From contig NKYR01000055.1 in assembly GCA_003184365.1 (NCBI GenBank), positions 62,001-126,000 of the forward strand: a stretch of DNA of 64,000 nt, written 5' to 3'. The first letter of the stretch is position 1. Each line of letters begins with the position of its first letter. Below, piece after piece: positions 33,312 to 46,491 of the stretch. The translations under genes were made by a program, and so were the position numbers. The stretch comes from Evernia prunastri (taxonomy: Eukaryota; Ascomycota; Lecanoromycetes; Lecanorales; Parmeliaceae). The notes below the pieces were generated by a model, which searched no databases, was not told the DNA's origin, and saw only the letters and a list, made by a program, of their open reading frames with translations.

Positions 33312-36300
33312 ATGGATTCATCTCCCTCTACCCTCTCCTCCAATTTGACCTCTTTCCTTAACACTACTGCTTCTGCCCAGGCTTCCGGACTGACTCCAGC
33401 TGTCTCTGCTCTGGATACGCCTCGATCATCCTCATGGCTGGGCTTACTTGGCTATGCTTTGCTCGCCATGGTCAGAGGAATCCCGGGCATGCTGATTTGG
33501 ATCATCACGTTCACAACGATTACCTTACCTACGGTGCTGTTCGCTCTCTTCTCGACCAGCTTGACGTTCACGATGAATTTCACTACGCTGTACGTATCAA
33601 CTACGACGTGACCAGGGGCCTAGAAGTAAGCTAATTGCACGTAAGGATGCTCATCGTCCTGGCCTTTGCGTCTCTTGTCTCATGGATCGTGAGATACCGA
33701 TTCCTGAACATGTACGCGCGACTACCCCCCGAACCTCAGCGCAAAGAGCCCCAGATCGATCTCTTCCCAGATACGCAGGATGGAGATTCGAAGCCGGGCC
33801 TGGCGAACTATCTGGACGAGTTTTTAAGTGCCATAAAGGTGTTTGGGTATCGTGAGTAGGCAGCCAGAGAAAATGAATCTCAATACTAGGTTGGCTGACT
33901 GGAGATGCAGTCGAACGCTCCGTCTTCCACGAACTCACCCGCACTATGCAGACAAGGAAGCTCATTGCTGGGGAAACACTTCTTCTAGAGGAAGAGAAGG
34001 GCTTTTGCTTGGTGGTTGATGGCATGGTACAGATATTCGTCAAGTCAAGCCGTGATCAGAATGAAGGAGTTTCGGGCTTTTGGAACGAGGGAACAGAGAG
34101 GTACGAGGATGAGGGAGAACACTCAGATGGAGAACATCAGGGATACCAGCTTCTTACGGAGGTAAAAAATGGAGCGCCGATGTCATCGCTTTTCTCCGTC
34201 TTGTCGTTGTTTACGGAAGACGTCAAGCTCCGTCACGACGACGATCGTGATGCTAGGCCAGGGTCGAGTGCTTCGAGCACCGGCTTTCCGTTTGGTGGAT
34301 CGACCGACTCTCGTCCCAATACCCCGGGTTGGTTGGGTGAAGGGAACCTGCAGATGGCGGCGTCTACCGATCCGAGAAGCCGAGCTTCATCGACTGCAGC
34401 TGCTAATGGCTATCTGCCTGCTGTTCCACCACTTGCTTTAAACTCCTCATCCGAACAACAATATCCACACCGAACAGATCATGATCGGAACGCAGACCGT
34501 GACGGGCGAGGAGCCAACCGTAGGTCCGAGAACCGCAAGTCTGTGCATCCCGATGTCGTCGCGAGAGCGACAAAGGATACCACCATAGCAATCATCCCAG
34601 CTACTGCCTTTCATCGTCTCACTAGGGTCTATCCCAAAGCTACTGCACATATCGTCCAGGTCATTCTCACTAGACTTCAACGTGTCACGCTTGCCACTGC
34701 CCATTCCTATCTCGGTCTAACTTCTGAAGTTCTACGGACAGAGAGGCATATGAACAGATACACGACACATGATTTACCAAATCATCTTCGTGGAGTGGCG
34801 TTGGAGAGACTGAAGCACAAATTTACGCAGGAAAAGGAACGTCTAGACTCCGTTGAGGAATTTGTGAAGGGCATTGCTTTGCATAATCCAGGGGCGATCA
34901 AGCAGCGTCGTTCGAGTAGCAATCTGAGAAGGGAAATAGCCCAGCAAGCGAAACTCACTGCTGTCCAAGGTGGCAATCACAACACATCATCTAGTAATTG
35001 GGAGGGTCATGGACACCGATCAAGTGTCAGCGCAGGAGATCTACTTACCAATATACAAGTATCTCGGAACCGCCCTGAGACATTGCCTAGGTTGCACACA
35101 AGCAAGCCGATGTCTCCACTGGGGCTAGGGTTTCAGGAAATGATGAGTCCGCTTAGCCAAATGGAAGCCCCCCCTTTCATGCCATCGCCCAACGTGAATG
35201 GCTTGCATGTGCACGGCCAGAAGTCCTTGGATGAGGACGATCTTTTCAGACAATCAATCCTTGAATGCATAATGAAAGCCATTGGTCTTACAACTGCAAA
35301 TATAGTAAAAAAGCCCGCGGATTCTGTGGAACAGTCACCGCGGATGGTTTCGTATGATGCGCAACGGCAGAAGGCAACATTCACCAACGCTTTTGGCTTC
35401 ATCGACCCATACGAAGGCTCTGGTGATGGTGATTCCGAGTCAGTCCATTCTACATTCGGTCACAGCAGTCCTTCGAATTTTCGGAGTCTCACAAGCGAGA
35501 TCCGGGATGATCTGGAGATTGTCTACTTCCCAAAAGATGCCATTCTAGTAGAACAAGGAGAAAGAAATCCAGGACTTTACTATGTCATTGATGGCTTCCT
35601 GGATGTCAGTATTCCAAGAGATGAGAAAGACGTGGACGATCCTTTGCCGACAAAACAATCCGGACAGGGCTCTGATAATTTACTGCCCCCATTGAAAAGA
35701 GTGGCAACGAATTCACCACGTGCAAAAGCGGCCCAGAAAAGAGGGCAGTCGCGTAAGAGCTTGTTTCTGATCAAGCCTGGCGGGCTCGCTGGTTACGTTG
35801 GCACAATATCTTCCTACAGGTCGTTTGTTGACGTCAGAGCGAAGACAGATGTCTATGTCGGGTTTCTTCCGAGGGCATCCTTAGAACTTATGGTGGAGAA
35901 GTATCCGATTGTGCTGCTGACTATGGCAAAGCGCCTGACTAGCCTACTTCCACGTCTCATTCTACATATTGACTTTGCTTTGGAGTGGGTCCAAGTCAAT
36001 GCTGGTCAAGTTATACACCATCAAGGGGATGAAAGTGACGCTATCTACATTGTACTAAACGGTCGTCTACGAGCAATTCTCGAGCGAGACGATGGAGACA
36101 TGAGGGTCGTTGGGGAGTATGGACAAGGCGAGAGTGTGGGCGAGCTGGAAGTCATGACTGAATCTCCACGGCCAGCTACTTTGCATGCGATTCGTGACAC
36201 TGAGCTTGCAAAGTTCCCGAAGAGTCTATTTAATAGTCTTGCTCTAGAGCACCCGGGTATCACGATCAAGATATCCAAGATCATTGCGCAAAGAATGAGA

Positions 36301-37983
36301 GCTTTGATCGAGGATCCTTTCGAGCAAGGCAAGGATAAAACTAGTGCTGGTCCAAAGCAAAATCCGACTTCGACCATGAATCTCAGGACTACGGCCATCT
36401 TGCCAGTCACCGCTGGTGTTCCAGTGGTGGAGTTTGGAAGCAGGCTCTTGAGCGCTCTGACGCAAATAGGAGTCGCCAATGGCGTAACATCTCTCAATCA
36501 AGCAGCCATCTTAAATCATTTAGGCAGACATGCTTTCTCAAGAATGGGCAAACTCAAGCTTTCGCAGTACCTGGCCGATCTAGAAGAGCGCTACGGTATG
36601 GTCCTGTACATTGCCGATACCAACGTCAACTCTCCATGGACGCAGACATGCATCACCCAGGCTGATTGCATTCTTTTGGTCGGACTTGCGGAAAGCTCAC
36701 CAAACATGGGAGAATACGAGAAGTTCCTACTAGGAATGAAGACGACTGCAAGGAAAGAGCTGGTCTTACTCCATGTGGAACGATATTCACCTCCAGGTCT
36801 CACCCGCAAGTGGCTACGAAACCGCCCGTGGATCAATGGAGGTCATCATCATATCCAGATGGCTTTTAGGAACAACTCAGAGCCAGTGCAGCCTCAGATC
36901 AAGCGCTTTGGCACCCAGCTTAAACAACGAGTCCAAGTCCTCCAAGCCGAGATCCAAAAGTACACTTCCAGACGAATACGACAAACACCGCTGTACTCCG
37001 CAGAGACACCCTTCAAAGGTGACTTCCATCGATTAGCGCGTCGTCTGTGCGGCAAGTCCGTGGGTCTGGTCCTTGGCGGTGGTGGTGCTCGTGGCATCTC
37101 CCAGGTCGGCGTGATTCGCGCCCTCGAAGAAGCCGGTATCCCCATCGACCTCATCGGTGGCACTTCCATCGGTGCCTTCATCGGCGCTCTCTACGCTCGT
37201 GACGCAGATGTTGTCCCCATGTACGGTCGAGCAAAGAAGTTCGCAGGCCGTATGGGTAGCATGTGGCGCTTCGCCCTCGACCTTACATATCCTTCTGCAT
37301 CCTACACCACGGGCCACGAGTTCAACCGCGGCATCTTCAAGACGTTTGGGAATTCCCAAATCGAAGATTTTTGGCTCGACTTTTACTGCAACACTACCAA
37401 CATATCCAAATCTCGGGCTGAATTCCACAACTCAGGCTATGTTTGGAGGTATGTGAGGGCTTCCATGTCTCTCGCTGGCCTCATACCGCCGCTCTGCGAT
37501 GAAGGAAGCATGCTCCTCGATGGCGGCTACGTCGACAACCTCACAGTCGCCCACATGAAGTCCCTAGGCGCAGACGTCATCTTCGCCATCGACGTCGGCT
37601 CCCTCGACGACAACCTCCCCCAAACGTTCGGCGACTCCCTCTCCGGCGCCTGGGCGCTCCTGAACCGCTGGAACCCTTTCTCCAGCTTCCCCAACCCGCC
37701 GACCCTGTCGGAGATCCAGGCCCGCCTCGCGTACGTCTCGTCCGTGGACGCGCTGGAGCGGGCGAAGACGACCCCCGGGTGCCTGTACATGAGGCCGCCG
37801 ATCGACCCCTACGGGACGCTGGATTTCGGCAAGTTCGACGAGATCTACAGGGTCGGCTATGAATACGGCAAGGAGTTCCTGGGCGGGCTGCGGGAGAGCG
37901 GCGTCTTGCCGGGGAGTATGGAGGAGACGGAGGAGAAGAGGAATTTGAGGAGGACGATGGCGCCTAGGAGGGCTAGTGTTTGA
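33312..37983 (+). CDS. NTE1: Lysophospholipase NTE1 (patatin-like, cyclic-nucleotide-binding-like domains)
   Basis: Exons are 33312-33589, 33646-33851 and 33911-37983, giving 1,518 residues, as expected for fungal NTE1. It deacylates phosphatidylcholine and lysophosphatidylcholine at the ER to glycerophosphocholine. N-terminal membrane segments cover about residues 43-115. Cyclic-nucleotide-binding-like folds follow, the clearest near residues 700-800 (QGERNPGLYYVIDG) and 860-935 (GDESDAIYIVLNGRL). The patatin domain has the oxyanion loop GGGGARG near 1217, the nucleophile elbow GTSIG near 1244 and the catalytic Asp in DGG near 1363. All catalytic residues are present. Introns have donors GTACGT and GTGAGT. 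The last 400 nt are much more GC-rich than the rest. The gene converges on MED17. Confidence 0.96.
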
Positions 37984-38250
37984 TAAGGTGATCCTTTGTA
38001 AATATGGCCGGCACGGGAGTATTAACGGGTGGACGAAGTCTTTTGAGGGCGTTTAGACAAGATACCATTGCGTAGCGATATCAGGGGTGTGAGTACATAG
38101 AGTCAAGTCGTTCTAGCGCGTTGCTGTTGATCCCTCAGTCTGGTACCTGAATGCACCACTGTCAAACCCCTGCGACAACCGAAAGCGCACTGCGCCTGCG
38201 AGTGCCACATTCCATTGGCATCTGGCCCGATGTTCGTACTCTGAGAACCC

Positions 38251-40179
38251 TCACACCCCGTCAACGTCCATTCTGAATACCTCGTCAAACCCTCTTTTCT
38301 CCCCTCCATCATGTCCCTGACCATCATCAGCATACCAACTCGCAGCCCTGCACTCTGCACCTGCCCCTCGCCACCACTTTAAACTCAAACCTTCCCCGGC
38401 CAAACTTATAGACGCCTTCTCGGCCAATTGGTTCTTCCCTTTCGTCCTGGACAGCGTCGAATCGTACAAGATGGACGGGGCGTGCCATGTGGGAAAGGCG
38501 GAGACGGTGTGCTGGAGTATGGAGAGTGTGAGGACGCGGAGGATGTGTTCCGTGAGGGCCGAGAGGGTTTCTAGGTGCGTTGGGGTCGGGAAGGGCGCGA
38601 GGGTGGTTGGTAGGGGTGAGGCGTGGATGTTCAGGATGTGGATCGTGCTGTGGTGGGGTGGAAGGAGACTGGTGTGGGTGTCGATGATCGCTGTTGTGGA
38701 GGGCGTGGGGAGGCGGAGGGTCGTTGTTGAGTGGAGGGGCGAGGTGAGTGTTTGGAGGAGCGTTTCGACTTCAGATTTGTTCGGATCGTGGGACTTGTCT
38801 GATGAGGCGGCGAAGTTGTGCGGGAATGTTGGCCGGTCGAATGAGAAGGGTAGACCAGCTGCTGAGAGGATCTTGTGTAGGGTTTCAAGGAGGTGCCGTA
38901 AGGAGGAGAGTTGGGATTGGTGGTGAAGGTGGGAGATGATTGGTTTTAGCAGGGTGTAGGTTGGGCGACGCGGCTTGATCTCTCGGAGTGGTGGAGGTAT
39001 TTGTGAACGGCGGTGGAGATTTTGCCGGTGTGCATGTGAAAGGAGGATACGCAGAGATAGAACAATCGCGTCTGCAGTGGTACTGTCACCAGCAGGTTTT
39101 TCTAAATCTTCGTCGTCTAAACAAACAAGGTCGATTTCAATTTGCTTGTCGTTCTCGTACGGAAGCAACACGCTTCCGCCGATACATCTAACGCTTTGAT
39201 TGACGAGATCACGCGCCTCTCGGTGAAGCTCGTGGTGCAATTCTTCGTCAAAAATGCTATTCCTAGCTTTGAGTATCTCTTGCGTAACCGAATCGTCTTC
39301 CATTGTAACCCTGTTGCCATTCGTGCTTGAGGCAATTGGCTTCCCTTGCTGCAGGATTCGCACTCGAAGGGTCTGGTCTCCCGACGATCTGAGGCCACGG
39401 TCCAAGCTAACATTGCCGTCGGCGTCCCGTCGGAGTGCTGCAAGCCCTCGATCTCGGAAGTCGGAGTATGCTTCAGCGAAGCCGTAGCGAACGCCAAGAG
39501 TATGCTTCTCGCGTGGTAGTCTGCTCAATGCCCAGCCTTTCTCTTTCACTGCGAGCACTTGATCCCAATAAGTAGATTCTCTGTCCATTTCCTCCTCCAA
39601 TCTTGCCGCAGATTTTAGCAAGGAGTCCGCCGCACCGTTCAGGGACTGCATCCTCCAGCCGATAGACACCATTTCCTGATTGTGTTTTTCTAGCTCCGAT
39701 ACTTGAGGTTCCTGAACGACTTCCCCCCCTAGGGAGCCAAGTGGTACTGTTTGCTGGAGAAAGGAGGATAATGTCGTCTGAGCTGCGGCTGGGGCATGTT
39801 TGGAGAGGAGGAGGGAGACAAAGTCGAGGGCTTGGGCGCTTTCATTGCAGGCTTGTCTGTAATACTATAAGCTTCTATCCGATATTATCGACCAAAGATC
39901 CTACCCTATCTGCTTGATCACGTCTTCCCGTGCCTTGGTGACCTCTTCCTGCCTGTTTGTTGCATCCTTAATCCCCTCAACTATCTCGAGGGCATCTTTG
40001 TCATCTGTCTCGGTCTTGCCTGTTTTCTGAGCCTGTATCTCTTCTTCAAGGCTCTGCTCCGTTACGTTACGAAAAGAACCCTTCTGTTGGTTTATGCGTG
40101 AGATGAGGTATTTGAGAGATTCTTTATCTTTGTCGACGGTAGGGAATGCTTGGAGGGAAATAGGGAGCTGGTCAGGCAT
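38251..40179 (-). CDS. MED17: Mediator complex subunit 17 (MED17/Srb4)
   Basis: Exons in reading order are 40179-39905 and 39856-38251. The 48-nt intron (donor GTAGGA, acceptor TTACAG) keeps frame and gives 626 residues, typical of fungal MED17. It is a head-module subunit of Mediator, linking activators to RNA polymerase II in the nucleus. The joined segment NESAQALDFVSLLLSK fits the conserved MED17 N-terminal region, and DRESTYWDQVLAVKEKGW followed by LGVRYGFAE is the family's most recognisable stretch. The ATG at 40179 was chosen because PDQLPISLQAFP begins the conserved part; an in-frame ATG at 40197 would add six residues. The middle is rich in His, Ser and Pro. Confidence 0.93.
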
Positions 40180-40564
40180 GATGGGTAGATATTTCAAAGT
40201 CTAGACACATCTAGGTATCATTGATTCATAAAAAAAAGGATCATGCTCAAAATGTTTGCCGTCTTATGTCCAAAAGTGTTATGGCCCTTGCATTCCATGA
40301 ACTGCCTCCGGTCTCACTTTGGGTCCCCTCGGTCTCAAGTCCAACCCGGGGAAACTTTCAGCCGAATTTCGGGGAAAGCTCAGACCCCGGATCGCCATGT
40401 GCTCGTGGGGCTCTGATAAGCTGTCGGCGAATTACTTTCCCATGCTTTTCTTTTTATTCCCTTATTATTCTCTCTACGTTTTCTTTTTATACCTATAGCT
40501 CCTCCGAAATATTTCTTGCTCCATCCATCAACTAGAACCCTCTCTTCCTCTCATTTCCCTCAGT
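40180..40564. promoter_or_regulatory. Divergent promoter of MED17 and phosphofructokinase
   Basis: Only 385 bases separate the two start codons. CGGGGAAA occurs twice on the plus strand, at 40347-40354 and 40370-40377, starts 23 bases apart, followed by a further CCCCGG at 40384-40389. The kinase side is strongly pyrimidine-rich (about 40436-40560), typical of highly expressed fungal genes. No TATA box is certain. Confidence 0.55.
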
Positions 40565-43158
40565 ATGGCACCTGTTACCAATGGCGTGTCCACCCCGAAG
40601 AAGCGAATTGCAGTCATGACAAGTGGGGGAGACTCACCTGGGATGAATGGCTCAGTACGCGCGGTCGTCCGAATGGCTATCGCCCAAGGCTGTGAAGCTT
40701 ACTGCGTCTACGAAGGGTACGAGGGTCTGGTACAGGGCGGCGACCTGATAAGACAGGCACAATGGGAAGACGTTCGGGGTTGGCTCTCGGAAGGAGGCAC
40801 TTTGATTGGTACAGCAAGGTGCAAAGCTTTTACGGAAAGACCTGGCCGGTTGAAAGCGGCGAAGAACATGATAGATAAGGGGATCAATGCAATGGTCATA
40901 TGCGGAGGGGATGGTAGTCTAACGGGCGCCGATACATTCAGAGGGGAGTGGCCTGGTCTACTCGAGGAGCTTGTAAGTTTGCAATACTACCAACCCGTAC
41001 AGCAGATGAAATTATCTTATACCCTGACGAGCTTCGTGTTCCCAAAACCCTCGAAAATGACACGAAGCCAGGACATCAGACATCTGTCATGACTCGAGGA
41101 GTGGGATGCTGACCCGATCCCTAGGTAAAAAACGGGGACATCAGCACCGAGCAGCAAAAGACATTTCAATACCTGAATATCGTCGGCCTTGTGGGATCAA
41201 TAGATAACGATTTTGCCGACACGGATGCTACAATTGGCTGCTACTCTTCCCTGGGCAGGATATGTGAGGCGGTGGACTACATCGATGCAACGGCATTCTC
41301 ACACCAGCGCGCCTTCGTGATCGAAGTTATGGGTAGGCATTGCGGTTGGCTTGCACTCATGGCTGGTGTAAGCACAGGAGCAGACTTCATCTTAATTCCT
41401 GAGTGTCCACCAGACCGTGACTGGGAGGGTCAGATGTGCGAAGTTATCTCCAGAGTAGGGCCTCCAACTCATTTGCGACGACTCTCGTTAACCGTGTCAC
41501 AGCATCGAAAGCTTGGAAAGCGAAAAACTATCGTCATAGTCGCAGAAGGGGCACACGATCATGACCTAAACAAAATCTCGCCTAACAAAGTTAAAGATCT
41601 TTTATCTGCCAGACTGAAACTCGACACCCGAATCACAACCCTCGGGCACGTCCAAAGAGGTGGTAACGCGTGTGCCTACGACCGACAGCTATCTACTCTG
41701 CAGGGTGTGGAGGCCGTTAAGGCAGTACTTGAGGCAACTCCAGAAACCCCCTCTAAATTTATCGCCGTCAGAGAAAACAAAATCGTGCGAAACCCTCTGA
41801 TTGAGGCGGTGAAGTCGACTCAAGAAGTAGCCGCAGCTATCGAAGCTAAAGAGTTCAAGAGAGCCTTGGATCTGCGGGGGCCGGAATTTGCAGAATACCA
41901 TATGGCTTATATGATGACCACCGCTACCGATCAACCTGCATTACTCTTGCCCAAAGAAACGGTAAGATCAGCTGTTTTCTGTTCTCCTTACCATTCCGGG
42001 GCTAAAGTATGATAGCACATGAATATCGCCATCATCCATGTAGGAGCCCCCGCTGGTGGAATGAACTCAGCCACCAGAGCAGCTGTAGCGTACTGTCTTT
42101 CTAGAGGACATACACCAATTGCCATACACAATGGCTTCCCCGGTCTTGTTCGTCACCATGACGATAAGCCTCTCGGATCCGTTCGCTACGTACAGTGGCT
42201 GGATGTTGAAGGCTGGATCAGTAAAGGTGGTTCTGAAATCGGCACCAACAGGGATCTGCCCTCGAAGGTTGGCATGGGCGAGACCGCCGACTGCTTCAAT
42301 CTTTACAAGATCGATGCATTATTCATGATCGGAGGCTTCGAAGCCTTCACGGCTCTCAGCGAGCTTCGAAAAGCGCGACCGGATTACCCAGCTTTCCGGA
42401 TCCCGATGATACTGCTACCTGCAACGATTAGCAACAACGTCCCTGGTACGGAATATTCCATAGGCAGTGACACCTGTCTCAACGCCCTCACCTCATATTG
42501 TGACGCTATCAAACAATCAGCATCCGCTTCACGACGACGGATTTTCGTAGTCGAAACCCAAGGTGGGAAATCTGGCTACATTGCAACGATGGGCGCATTA
42601 GGCATTGGGGCCACAGCAGTGTATACGCCTGAAGAGGGTGTCAACATCCAAATGCTGGCACGGGATATCGAACACTTGAAACACAGTTTTTCAAAAGACA
42701 GAGGCCAAACCCGCGCGGGGAAATTAATCCTATGCAATGAACACGCTTCAGAAACCTATACAACCCAAGTCATCGCTGATATGATCAAGGAAGAATCAAA
42801 AGGTCGATTTGAATCTCGCTTCGCCATCCCTGGCCATGTCCAACAAGGCGGTACGCCCTCTCCCATGGACCGCGTCCGTGCAGTCAGGCTAGCCGTGAAA
42901 TGCATACAAGCGATAGAGGAATATGCGGGCATGTCGAACGAGGAGATCATGAAGGATGATCTCAGTATGGCTGTTATTGGAATCAAGGGAGCCAGCGTGG
43001 TCTTTGGGGCCATGGAGAGGCTGGAGAGGGAAGAGACAAGCTGGACGCATAGGAGGCCCAAGGACGAGAGTTGGTTGAAGATCAAAGAGACGGTCGATAC
43101 GTTGAGTGGCAGGCCCAAGCCAGAGGATTGTTGCATGGAGTGTGGGAAGTTGAGATAG
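40565..43158 (+). CDS. pfkA: ATP-dependent 6-phosphofructokinase
   Basis: Exons are 40565-40972, 41125-41454, 41503-41961 and 42016-43158, giving about 779 residues, the usual two-halved eukaryotic size. It phosphorylates fructose 6-phosphate to the 1,6-bisphosphate, the committed glycolytic step, in the cytosol. The N-terminal catalytic half has GGDSPGMN (ATP loop), GTARC, GGDGS, SIDND (catalytic Asp) and MGRHCGW. The C-terminal regulatory half repeats the fold with GAPAGGMN, ETQGGKSGY and GHVQQGG. The 41455-41502 intron is 48 nt, a multiple of three and stop-free. I call it an intron because removal restores the expected ISRHRKLGKRKT spacing and it has GT, a TTAAC branch-like site and TCACAG. 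The first intron (152 nt) is long for this window. Confidence 0.96.
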
Positions 43159-43321
43159 ATAAAGTAAGTGAGATCTTGGATATACCCACAAGGGCAAAAA
43201 GAAGCGCTTGTCGCTGAAATGCATTCAATTGCTCGCTCGCTAAAGGGCTCCTATATACAACGTCGATGACCGTCTTACAATTCCGGTCCCCAAAATCAAT
43301 CCTTCGCCTCACCTCTCCCCC

Positions 43322-44953
43322 TTAACCACCCCTATTCTCCACACCAAAATACCCATCCATGGCCTCCGCAAACGCCCAACACACCTCCTGCTGCGGCGCC
43401 CCCAACGTATGCTGGCTGAAATAATCAGCCCCGTAGAACCTCGTGACCTCATTCACGAAGAACCGCTTCTCCCCCGCCTTCCCCTCCGTCCTCCCAACCC
43501 CAACATCCAGCCTCACCCCCACCTCCAAACTCTCGTAGCACTCCCGCCAGTCCCCGCGCGCCCGCAGGCGGTCATATATGTATAGCGCGAACGCGTGCAG
43601 GTCCGCCAGCCCGAGCGGGTACGCCCCGCCGCCGCCGGAGGAGGAGGAGGAGGAGGAGGAGCGGTGGAAGTCCTGCCCGCTCGCTGCGCGCGCGTACATG
43701 GCGCCCGGGTCGTGGTGACCGTCGACCCATTCCGTGATCACGGTGTGCAGGATCCGGCCCCGGCGGCCGCGGAGGGCGCTCGATGGGGAGGGGGAGGGGG
43801 AGGGGGCCGCGGCGATGAAGACCGGAACTCGCCCAGGCGCGAGAAGGAGGGTTCGTAGGATTGGCCGAACCAGGTGTGTGGTGTTCTTGGTGATAGTGGG
43901 GAGATAGGGTGGTGGTGGTGGGGGAGCGCGCGGGAGCCGGAGACGTATTCGACGTGTTCGCCGCCGCAGCTGTGGGTGCGTTTCATGATGATGCGTCGGT
44001 GGTTGCGGAGGGGGCAGCGGGTTGCGTCGTGGTCGGGTTCGGCGTGCGTGAAGCAGGTTCGGGGTCGGTAGGCGTATTCTGGGGGCGCGGTTGAGGCGAT
44101 GGCGTCGAGGGCGCGGATGTCGGTCAACTTGGAGGCCTCGCAGCTTAATTCGGACTGGGAGGGGAAGGCGCGGAAGAGTTTGCCTGGCCGGGAGGACTGG
44201 ACGGCGGCGATGGTGCTGTAGATGGCGGTGAGGTCTGCGGTGGAGGGTCCGGGGTCGATGGTCCAGTGGAGGAAGATGATGCAGGATGTGTTGGGGTCGG
44301 AGAATAAGGCGTGTTGCTGCGCTTTGCGTGGGTGGGTCGGGGTCTTACGTGTTTATGGGTGGCGGACCGTAGCTGTTAAAGAATTTTTTTGGTCGAGCGT
44401 TGACCATGTTGATCTGAGCTTGCAGCCAGTCCCAAGATCTGAATGTGACGTCGCGAGTGAAGCTGTGGGAGAGATTCTGCATCGTGACCACGCCCTGGTG
44501 CAGGATCGGGATCTCGTAGTAGGGTTTCATGCTCGTCATGCCATGGGAGGCGTAGGCTTTGCCTAGTTCTTTCTGGATCATTGACATGTTCTTGGCATTG
44601 TACATCGGATAGCGAGCCAAGAAGCGGTCCGATGTGTTGGATGCATCAATGGCGAGGTTCGTTTCTTCCGCTATGTCTTTGACGTCTGGGTATGGTACGA
44701 ATAGGAAGCGGGGTGCTTCTTCGTGCTCTTCTGCGGATGATGTATGGGAAACAGCGCTCTCTAGTTCGTCTAGGAGCTGAGCGCTTGGTCTTCGTTCCCT
44801 CTCCTTTACTCTTTGGCTCGCTCGCAGCTGTTTGGTAATGGCGGCACCAGCCCTGTTGCAGACACTATGGAGGAGGTTGCGAGGAGATGCCTTTTTCAGT
44901 GCCACAAGGGTTCCTGCCCACTGTTTAGACGGATTTGAGCGAGTGACGGCCAT
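43322..44953 (-). pseudogene. Unrecognised gene with broken reading frames (pseudogene or sequence error)
   Basis: Three coding-like blocks lie in order on the minus strand: about 44953-44347, 44345-43815 and 43815-43322. The protein would be about 500 residues, with SWDWLQAQINMVNARPKK, then HEADLF-like HALFSDPNTSCIIFLHW, then KRTHSCGGEHV, then WFGQSYEP and GEFR, then TVITEWVDGHHDPGA and GVRLDVGV, ending FVNEVTRFYGADYFSQHTL. I recognise the flavour of a fungal uncharacterised family but no function. The last junction needs one extra base after GEFR to read on as VFI. A GTCTTC...CGAG intron of 44 nt (43815 downwards) would also keep frame. At the first junction a 32-nt GTAAGA...GCAG intron misses phase; a 46-nt GTCCGC...AAAG one fits. 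The start at 44953 is uncertain (45076 is also possible). Confidence 0.5.
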
Positions 44954-46491
44954 TAGAGAGGGCAAAGAAAGCGGCCAGCGCTTATGTATAAGACAGAATT
45001 CCTGTGTTGAACGAAATACCTGCTGGAAGTGAAACGAGACTAGGTACCCAAAACGACGATGATTGTAACTTTCCATTCCTATTGTGGGCCAGGAAATCAA
45101 TAGAACGAATAGATGAAATTTTCTTCTGGACAATAACAGAGGTTTCCATGATTGTAAACTAAAGTCACCCGACTGTAAACACAAGCATTTCTGAATTCAC
45201 TTTCACAAAGAAACAGTTAGGAATTGGTTGTTAAACACCGCAAATAATTCTACTTCACGTGACAAATAAGTCGTTTCCGAATTGGTGAAGATCATTTCTG
45301 CACAGGATAGTCATACTACCAAAATATATCAAGGGAGATCCGAGCCATCATTTCGCTGCCAACACAGCGGTTCCCAGTCTTCAGTCTCTCTGCAAGGCTA
45401 TTCTTCTTAAAGGCCCACCTATACTTCCTGAATGTCAATTCTTTTGCGGCAGAAGGCATTGCAAAGGAGATAGCAAAGTAAAGAGAGGCTGAAATCAATC
45501 CCTGAAGCATCGTATCAAGGAGAGCAAAAGAGGCGGAAATTCGAAATTCGGTCTTTGACCGGCTGTTACTTGATAGTTCGTGTTGCCTAGGTTCAATCAT
45601 GTTCTTGACATGGCCCATCAGTGTAAGAGCGACACCGTCTCCTGTTGATGAAATGGTAGCATTAGGAGAGCTGGCGCAGATTTGATATCAAGGATCTACG
45701 GCGCTAGACCACGTGACGCTAGACCTAACCGACGGCATTCAATTTCCTTTTGTTTTACTCTACTTCCGAGGTTCATTGTTCGAACATCAGCCTTGCCCCT
45801 ACTATGGGATCTTTGTTTCGTCTCATCATTCGCAAAGAGCCTCAATAATGACTCTGTCTGGCCCCGGCGATGTGCATGCTTAGTAGCATCATCTCGGAGC
45901 GTTAGCAAATTGGGTGTCAGCAGTCATAAACACGCCCCGGCTCTGCCGCAAAAGATGTCTGCATGCTTACCATAAAGATCAGTTGCCTTGCCACTACCGC
46001 ACATGCACATGATACAGTATTCGACCAAGGCTCTGCTGCGGTCAATTACGTTAGCAATTTTGGGGTGTTGTACAATAGACGAGCTTCAGGGTTGTGGATT
46101 GCGAACTACAAGGATCGTTATTGGAAAAATATGACAGTGCCTGACTGGACCTTGACAGTGGTGATGGATCGAAACACACACACCTGTGATTTTTCATGTG
46201 GGTGGACTGATAATTTCCGATGAAACACTAAGCCTCCATCCTTTTGCGACGTGCTTAATCACCTTTGCGCCTCACTGTGCACATTTCTCCTTTTCACTGC
46301 ATTCTTCTTCCATATATTGTCTTCTTATCATCGTTCGTTTCTTTGGTTGTATGTCTCCTAGTACCCTTTTCTTCCTTTCTACATTCGCTCTGCAAAGAGC
46401 TCGATAACATTCATTCGATCCACAAACTGGGGTTCTGCACCACAAATACCTGTCGACATAAGTCGCGTAGCTAAGTTGCCTCCCAAATACA
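44954..46491. other. Intergenic region, no gene supported
   Basis: Frames of 60-100 codons occur on both strands (for example 45316-45618 minus), but none has a motif or good splice context. The last 250 bases before 46492 are pyrimidine-rich, consistent with the hydrolase promoter. Confidence 0.5.
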
